NCBI GenBank assembly: GCA_032209605.1
Contig: JASFXZ010000035.1
Span: 6,177,748-6,241,747, forward strand
Reading direction: 5' to 3'
DNA length: 64,000 nt
DNA from: Mactromeris polynyma
Lineage: Eukaryota; Mollusca; Bivalvia; Venerida; Mactridae
Made by a program: the position numbers and the translations under genes. The notes under the pieces are model-generated. The model ran no database searches. It was not told the origin of the DNA and was given only the letters and a program-made list of their open reading frames with translations. Below are positions 57,630 through 64,000 of this stretch, one piece after another (positions within the stretch are counted from its first letter, which is position 1; each line of letters begins with the position of its first letter).

Positions 57630-58725
57630 GTAAGTTTGAAAACCTAAATTTACACAAAAATTATTAATAATGCACTTGAATATATCATATTTAATAGACG
57701 GAAAATTCATTAATTGTATACACTTTTAATTTGCTTACTAATGTTAACAGGTTAGTTTCAACATTGATTTTCCTTTTTTATTCGATGTGCATTATGAAAT
57801 TACCATTATTTGTTTACCTCCCTTTAAAAATCCAAACATCCTTCTGCTTTTTTGCCTTTAGTGACCATAAATTTAATATTATTTTTTTTCTGCAATTTAC
57901 CGAATTCCAAACAATTCCAGGTCTATTGACTGTCCACTACATAACACTTGTTCTCCCAATGCTGTTTTATGAAACTCCTACATACTTATTATGACCATGT
58001 AGTTGACTGTATTCTGGTAGGATCAAATATTTTGGACAAAAAAACAGTTTGCCTTGCATTGTACTTGTGCATGTTAAGTTGTATGCTTTTATTGTTTGTA
58101 ATGTGATTGTTGAAGTACAGTTGGCATGTGCAAGCCTTGAGGTGCATGATTGTGTTGACATGACAATAATCAATGCAAACGTATATGATTGGATGAAATG
58201 ATAAGATGATTTGTAAAAAATTGTATCGTGCTGCTATATTGAGTAAACTGTTGCCTGCCATTGGATTAACTTGTCTAATTTTGCTGCAATGTTATAACAT
58301 GTCATCCCAGTTTCCACATTGATTCATGAAACAGCATCTTCAATGTATCTATCACACAAGATTTGTCTGTGTGATTTTGTTCTCTTATACTTATAATACT
58401 CAAGATTTTATATTTTCGTTTCAATCTCTGAACTAAATTCCAAAGCTATAAAAGTCAACAAGTTTGTTTTTATGTATGTTTTCATTCCTTAGACAAATAT
58501 CAGTTGTGTACATGTTTAGTTGTTGGTTGTGCTGTCATCATTTACTCAGTAAATGGTATTATCATCTTTTATGAACAAGTGTTTAGTATGGAAGAAAAGA
58601 ATTGAATTTCAAACAGAATCATATTTGTTGAAATGAAACTGCTACAGGCTATTGCCATGGTACTGTACAAACCAACTTATTACTCCATAATTTCCTAATT
58701 AATACAAATTTTGTTGACATTCTAG
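57630..58725 (+). other. Intron 17, no recognised gene
   Basis: AT-rich intron. Minus-strand frames at 57967-58261 have no support. Confidence 0.55.
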
Positions 58726-58776
58726 CTGCAGAGTCCAACGGCTCGCTACCAGAGTCAAATGAATTAACTGTACCTG
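58726..58776 (+). CDS. MYCBPAP: MYCBPAP exon 18 (51 bp, phase 1-1)
   Basis: Acceptor TTGACATTCTAG at 58725, donor CCTG|GTAATG at 58776. Encodes AESNGSLPESNELTVP after a split Thr codon. Its length is divisible by three and both ends are in phase 1, so it can be skipped without a frameshift. The sequence is a low-complexity linker with no recognisable domain. Confidence 0.7.
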
Positions 58777-60974
58777 GTAATGGATCTAGAATATTTGATA
58801 TTGTATCTGTTTTATCCCCAACTTCTCTCTGTAGATTGATTAAATTTTAACTGACATAATTGTAGTGAGTTTGTTTGAACAGAAAAGTTTGATGATAAAG
58901 TTGTGTGTGCAGTATTTGTTTTGTATGTAGTTAGACATGTATTGACTGAGTTGGTTCTGTACAAGTTGTCTCAAAGAAAAACTGTCTTGTCTTTTTTCTG
59001 TTAAAATGCCTTCATTTTATCAAAGTCTTTTATTGTCATTGAAATATAGACAAACAAGTAATTCTTGTATCTACCTCATGGCTTTTTATTTTATAATTAC
59101 TTGTCTAAAAGTATGCAAACTGGCCTCTAAGGATTTATAAATGCTACAACTGATGTCTTTAGGTTTCCATGCATATAAGGGATCTTTGCCTTGCAAATGA
59201 GAGAGGTTGTACCCTCCAGTAGGTCACTAGTTGGAGCCCTTTGAATGGCACTATGCTACCTTAGATTAAAATAATGTATAACTAGGCTTTGATCAAAAGT
59301 ACTGATAAGTGGAATGAATTCCAAGTTTAAGTAATTTGATCACCCTTCAGTATCCCAGACCAAACTTCCCAAGACTGGTAATTGTAGTGAAGACACAGAC
59401 TTGATTATTGAAGTATCAATGATAATATGTTGTAAATTATTTTGGTCCTTAGTATATTGTAGATATCTAATATTTCAAGCTGTGGTTTAGTTTACACACG
59501 TATAATTACACATTTCATTTTTACTTCATTTAATTAATTTTAATGCTCATTTCTGTTCAAACTATGTCTCTCGTTTAACCACATTTGGGTCAAAGTGAAC
59601 ATTGTTTGTTTCTGATCACAAAAATACAAAGATTCAGTAAAAACTGTCATTGTCATTAAAACATTATTTGACTGTTAAAATTGTATAAAGGTATCTTCAT
59701 TTTTAACGATTCTTGCTATATAAAACATGATGTTTTTATATACAATTAAGTCATAGTGTTATCCTTCTCTGTCTGGAAACAAACAATATTTAGTTTGGCC
59801 TTGCATGTTCAACCCAAAAATATGACAGAAATTACTATAATCTAATATAATTGAACTTGTGTGTTACTTAAAGCAGCTAGCTCATATGTAAGGTTATAAA
59901 CTTCAGTGACCAAGTACATGTATATAAAATAAACATATTTGCCACCATGTGATCTGGTGAATTTGTATGTAAACTATTGGTTCCTCGTAAGACTGAACTT
60001 TTTCTCCATATCCAATGTAATGTTATTGATATGGTGTCCATTTGACACTGACACACTTCTAATATAAAATTGTCAAATTAAGGTATGAGACAGCTGCTTT
60101 AGATAGATGCATGCTTAGATACAAATATTGTAAAATGTGTGTTAGTGAAATGCAATTGCATTGATATTTTGCACTATGCAATTGTGTTTTTACAGAATTT
60201 CATTGTAGGATATTCAACCAGTGATAAAACATAGACAATATTTTGGTTTTGGTTCTGTTGCAAAAAAATTCAACAGTCCTCAGAATTTTATGTACATTGT
60301 ACTAAGAAAACTCAGTATATGTATTATACATATATGTATATCATATAAATGTTAAACGGTATCAGAAAGGTGTAGTGGTAGTTTAATGAACATTTTGTGT
60401 AACTAATTCTTTCAATACGGCAATGTCATGTCAATGCAATGTTTCAATTGGATGTCTTAACTGGATGAATGTCTTATATCGATATGTTTGAAAATAGCAT
60501 GAAGATAATTGAGCATGTTGCATGTTGAATTAGACCGAGATTTGATTGTAGATGATGGTTTGTTTGTAATGACAAGACTTCCATGATAGATAGTTGGTTG
60601 CAATACCATCTGTATTGAATTTTTATTTCAATGTAGAAAGCATTGTACAGAGTGTTATGTTAATTTTTCTGCATACTTGCATATATATATTGTTTTATCA
60701 TATTGTATGGTGTATTAGCAATTTCTCTGAATGGCCAACCACTTTCTTGAGGTTTTATTGAAAAATCCTTTTTTTAATTTAGTCCCCTTTGTTTCTGCAT
60801 GAGGGACCTGTACATTTTCAATGGGTTCCTTTCAGCAGAGCATTATACATTTTTCACTCATAGATATTAATTAGTGATATTTGATATTGTGAGCACAATG
60901 TGTGAATACCGTAATCATAGTATTAGTATTGATTGGTATTAAATGTTAAAGTACAGAATTGTGTTTCTTTTCAG
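58777..60974 (+). other. Intron-like, no recognised gene
   Basis: AT-rich, 2.2 kb. No exon or repeat recognised. Confidence 0.5.
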
Positions 60975-60983
60975 CTAAAAAAG
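60975..60983 (+). CDS. MYCBPAP: Possible 9-bp MYCBPAP microexon (phase 1-1)
   Basis: The acceptor GTTTCTTTTCAG (60974) has an excellent pyrimidine tract and the bases CTAAAAAAG are followed by GTAGAA. Joined in phase 1 this adds Ala-Lys-Lys. The human protein is Lys-rich at the equivalent place. A microexon this small cannot be proved from sequence alone; the acceptor could also be unused. Confidence 0.35.
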
Positions 60984-61649
60984 GTAGAAATTAATGAGTA
61001 GCCATAGAGGTCCACTTAGACAAATTAATTTTGTTCACTGAAATATCCTAGCTTGTCACTGTTTAAAAATGCCTGCTTAGGTAGTTTTCTGGATTTGTAT
61101 TGCTGTGGCATTTATTACTTGCTCCTTTTATCATATTCACCTATTAATGATCAGTAAAATTAAGGGTCGAAAAAGGGGCCAAGGACTTGCATGAAATTGT
61201 GTGTCAAATTTGTTCCTGTTCAAAATATTACCCATCATAGGTAGTAGATTAAAAACCTTTCTTATTTACATGTATTTCATTTTTGAATCAATGTCCTACT
61301 AAGGGCCAACCTGTTTGGGCTCCTGGTGTTTGATATGAAATGTTGTGTTCCTCCCCTATCATGGCATGCCATACATAGCTTCATCAACCAATCAACATAC
61401 CACTTATTGTTTAGATTTCTGTGAAACTTTAAGGGTAGTTTGGTAATAATATGGAAAAAATGAGGACACTCTTGTGTTCATAAAGTATTTGTAGTTTCAT
61501 ACTGCCTTGCTTGATGTCAAGTGTCTTCTAATGATATTTATGCTGAGACAAAAAAGATGCAGCTTTATGAAATGAATTAGACCATATCGATTATACATGT
61601 ATTATGACATGTCTGTCTAATGATGAAGTTGTTTTATCTTTTGTATCAG
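60984..61649 (+). other. Intron-like, no recognised gene
   Basis: AT-rich sequence ending at ATCTTTTGTATCAG (61649). Confidence 0.5.
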
Positions 61650-61745
61650 AATCAAAATTTGAATCAAGGGGAAGCAGACGTGTTTCAAAAACCCCTTCAA
61701 AAAGCTCTTCAAACATTAAATTAATGAGTGAAGAGAGTAACTTAA
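61650..61745 (+). CDS. MYCBPAP: MYCBPAP exon, Ser/Lys-rich linker (96 bp, phase 1-1)
   Basis: Acceptor TTTGTATCAG at 61649, donor TTAA|GTAAGT at 61745. Read in phase 1 it gives SKFESRGSRRVSKTPSKSSS then NIKLMSEESNL. Strong splice sites, charged composition and correct phase support it. It is likely part of the Lys/Ser-rich linker before the C-terminal domain, and can be skipped without a frameshift. Confidence 0.65.
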
Positions 61746-62357
61746 GTAAGTGTAAGGTCACATGGTGGTACGGGATATATTATATATGGAAGTTACTGCA
61801 GGCTAGTGGCGCACAGTTTGTGGATGGGGGAACACCGTGTCATGCAGTTAGGAAATTGCCAGAATTATAAGCTACATTGTATATATATATAATATTATTT
61901 ATTTTGGTAGTTGAGTACATGGTACATGGATGATTAAGACATGCAATAATATTAAAATAATAATTATGACATGTGCATAATATCCATGCCATACTCACCA
62001 ATACCTAGGATAGCACAAGAAAAGAGTAGACTCTTATTACCATTGTGGTCCTAAGCTAGAACAGTAACAAAAGTTTTTGTAGTAACAGTAAAAAATACAT
62101 CTAAGACAACAATTGCAGAACCCAAGGCTGGCTTTAGATTCTTATGGTTTATTATTACAATGTTCGCTAGGGTAGATATCTTTGACCTTTTTGTGTGTGT
62201 TTTGTGTTCAATCTTCACTTGCTCCTTATAGATTTCATTGTAAACTTGTCAAGCAATGATTTCAAATGGACACTTCTGGCACAGCATGTTTAGAGTGTTC
62301 TTTCACTTCAGTTATATTATCACTTGGCTTTATGTACTTGCATTATTCGTTTTCTAG
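61746..62357 (+). other. Intron-like, no recognised gene
   Basis: AT-rich with a (TA)n run at about 61878-61891. Ends at the acceptor TTCGTTTTCTAG (62357). Confidence 0.5.
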
Positions 62358-62393
62358 TGACAACAATGTCGCAAGCAGAGAAAATAAGCAGTA
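62358..62393 (+). CDS. MYCBPAP: Possible MYCBPAP exon (36 bp, phase 1-1)
   Basis: Acceptor CGTTTTCTAG at 62357, donor AGTA|GTAAGT at 62393. In phase 1 it encodes TTMSQAEKISS after a split codon. Both splice sites are good and the phase is right, but the exon is short and the peptide has no recognisable counterpart. Skippable without a frameshift. Confidence 0.5.
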
Positions 62394-62905
62394 GTAAGTT
62401 AGCGTGGTCCTTTTTATGTTGCTGGTTTATTTCCCTGTGTAATAGTTTTTTGTATAATTCTATGTCAACTGAGCAGAAATATTACTTTTACCATTTGGCA
62501 ATTCCATGCTAGTTCATTCAGTCTGTCGGATGGTGACAGACTGTTAACCTGATTGTAGCAAAAAGATTGTCCTCAACTATTGCTTAATCTAGAAAAATTG
62601 TCAGTTACTTGCAGATGAACCTGTTCATTCGAACTTTAATGAGGTCGACAGTTAGTTCCTATTTCCATATCCTGACAGAGTCGCATATTTTTCTGTTTGG
62701 TTGCATCTTCCACTTACAGTTAAAAGCATCTTGGGCTAGTCGTCCTCGCTAGTTGATTGTCTGCTGCATAAATATATAACTCAAACGCTGCTGAAAAAAT
62801 ATCTTTTAATAACAAAAAATCTAAATAATAATTTGGCAATTCTATAATAGCTGAGTACTCTAATGTGGTGATGATTATAGCCTGGTTAAGGACAATTTGG
62901 ATATG
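62394..62905 (+). other. Intron-like, no recognised gene
   Basis: AT-rich, with only a weak acceptor at 62614 followed by a phase-1 frame of about a dozen codons to a stop. Not accepted as an exon. Confidence 0.45.
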
Positions 62906-62978
62906 CAGTAAAACCTCACTTAAAGACCACCTCAATATAAAGACCAGTTTTCAAGGTCTTATTATTGAGGTTTTACTG
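62906..62978. mobile_element. 73-bp deletion derivative of the CAGTAAAGCCTC MITE
   Basis: Consists almost only of the two termini: CAGTAAAACCTCACTTAAAG at the left and TATTGAGGTTTTACTG at the right, with GACCACC and GGTCTT between. Probably an internally deleted member of the family at 23193, 42900 and 55341. Confidence 0.8.
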
Positions 62979-64000
62979 TATATATATGCAATCTGCTCTT
63001 GTTGACATACTGTGTTCTCATACTATGGGAGTATCACTCAATGTTACATTACAGTTCATCAGTTTGTATATGTTTCGGTACATTGTTTTTGTTTCTAATT
63101 CATCTCTGACACTGAAACACTTAAATGTTGGGTGTTTAAATTCTGTATCTCTGAGTTAACCTATAAAAATGTTTTGTCCCATGTATCTGGGCACCAATGT
63201 TATATAACCAACCATATTTTTCCTTCTTTCATTGCTTCCTTTGCATCAACGATTATTACATTTTCACCTTTGTGGAGTATTTGCATCTTTCACAAGTTTT
63301 CAGATAAGTAAATTGATTCTTCAAGTTTGAAATCATTGCAACCATTGAGATACCAAGATCTTGGTTTTAAATTCAGTCAAAGACACGGGAGATGGTCAGG
63401 AATTTTCTCCCTTTATCACTTCTAGAGTTGTCTCCCTTCTATGAAAGGAATAAAGGGAGAGAACTCATGACAATCTCCAATGGGTCAGTGACCTGACTCA
63501 GTGAATGGTATAGCAGTCAATCAGATCTTTATTTCGAAATGCGAGTGAAACACATAATTTTGGTGATGAGTTAAATGTAGATAAAATGTAAGGTTTATGT
63601 GGAGAAGTTGTCAGGTGCTGGTTGAAGGACAATTTGTAATGTAGATAATAATTCCTATCTCCAACCACGGACATATAAACCATGGTTTGGAAACTGGCTG
63701 ATATTGGTCAAACGATATCAAGAAATAATTTACCCACAATCGGTAGCCGTTTCATTGCTTAGAAGGTACTGGCTAAAACCAGGAATAGCAATAAGGTCAA
63801 CTGATTGCAGGATGCATGTTAGCTGAAAAATACCCCAAAACTTCTTACCACATAAAGGGTACAAATTAGGGACACCTCTAGCATTTTTGTTCTGTGATTA
63901 ATGTATATAAACCAAATAACAATTTTCATATTTTATTCTTAAAAAAGGTAAACACTACTGATTTGATACATGTATGTTTTATGAATGTTCTATATTTGTT
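62979..64000 (+). other. Intron-like to the right edge, no recognised gene
   Basis: AT-rich. A SINE-like phrase GTCAGGTGCTGGTTGAAGGA occurs near 63609. No further MYCBPAP exon was recognised, so the C-terminal exons must lie beyond the window. Confidence 0.45.

Larger units (their letters stand above)
41561..62393 (+). other. MYCBPAP: MYCBPAP locus, shared body of the gene (3' end outside the window)
   Basis: Seventeen well-supported exons and three weaker small ones splice in frame to about 774 codons. Human MYCBPAP is a little over 940 residues, so most of the protein is here and the C-terminal part is missing beyond 64000. The order of conserved blocks matches MYCBPAP: the VRKLKP block, the HSILG block, LKNWQ, the EFW...GDDITG block, LEVIG, and an ASH/MSP-like beta domain (about residues 425-530 of the shared part). 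It is followed by TPERPSSPIDAYITEEEIF and by the LLVEAVDEMV...GLPEKD block. In mammals MYCBPAP (AMAP-1) was found as a partner of MYCBP/AMY-1 and is linked to the axonemal central apparatus and sperm tail. A cilium/flagellum role is the expectation here. Confidence 0.9.

Noticed and set aside
62615..62660. Possible exon reading EPVHSNFNEVDS then stop
   Set aside because: Poor pyrimidine tract, no good donor, and a stop that would remove the conserved C-terminus.

Overview
The window is AT-rich animal (eukaryotic) DNA. It holds one split gene on the + strand whose introns are crowded with tandem repeats and small transposons. From 41561 to 58776 a chain of exons with canonical GT/AG borders and consistent reading phases encodes a protein that I recognise as the MYCBP-associated protein, MYCBPAP. 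This is a conserved cilium and sperm-flagellum protein with an ASH/MSP-type immunoglobulin-like domain. The intron structure, tRNA-derived SINEs, TA-flanked CAGT-ended MITEs and sequence style suggest a lophotrochozoan, most likely a bivalve or other mollusc. The species assignment is inference; the gene assignment is strong.

Layout. 1-526 is a 46-bp minisatellite running off the left edge. A promoter-like segment (about 4340-4486) precedes a short first coding exon at 4487. Further ATG-starting exons lie at 14545, 19982, 22705, 24974 and 37884. All six have an in-frame stop just upstream of the ATG and end in a splice donor in phase 1. The first shared exon (41561) begins in phase 1, so each of the six can join it in frame. 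They look like an array of alternative first exons, giving MYCBPAP isoforms with different basic, Ser/Lys-rich N-termini. A separate exon at 27488-27678 also has a phase-1 acceptor and carries its own stop, so it may end short isoforms or belong to an unrecognised gene.

The shared body runs through exons at 41561, 42364, 43138, 43616, 44298, 45296, 46039, 49819, 50939, 52805, 53505, 54231, 55073, 55808, 56510, 57520 and 58726. It is followed by less certain small phase-1 symmetric exons at 60975, 61650 and 62358. Together they give about 774 codons; the C-terminus lies beyond 64000.

Introns hold three further minisatellites (40/41 bp at 15.9-16.8 kb, 21 bp at 33.8-34.7 kb, 34 bp at 51.1-52.0 kb) and a diverged tandem duplication of about 0.4 kb (30.4-31.3 kb). 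They also hold a 78-bp near-perfect hairpin (36576-36653), two multi-copy Tc1/mariner-like MITE families, a hAT-like MITE with an exact 8-bp target duplication inserted in a CpG-rich promoter-like patch (25.26-25.69 kb), and several tRNA-derived SINEs. The long open frames over the minisatellites are by-products of the repeats and not credible genes. No gene was recognised on the minus strand.
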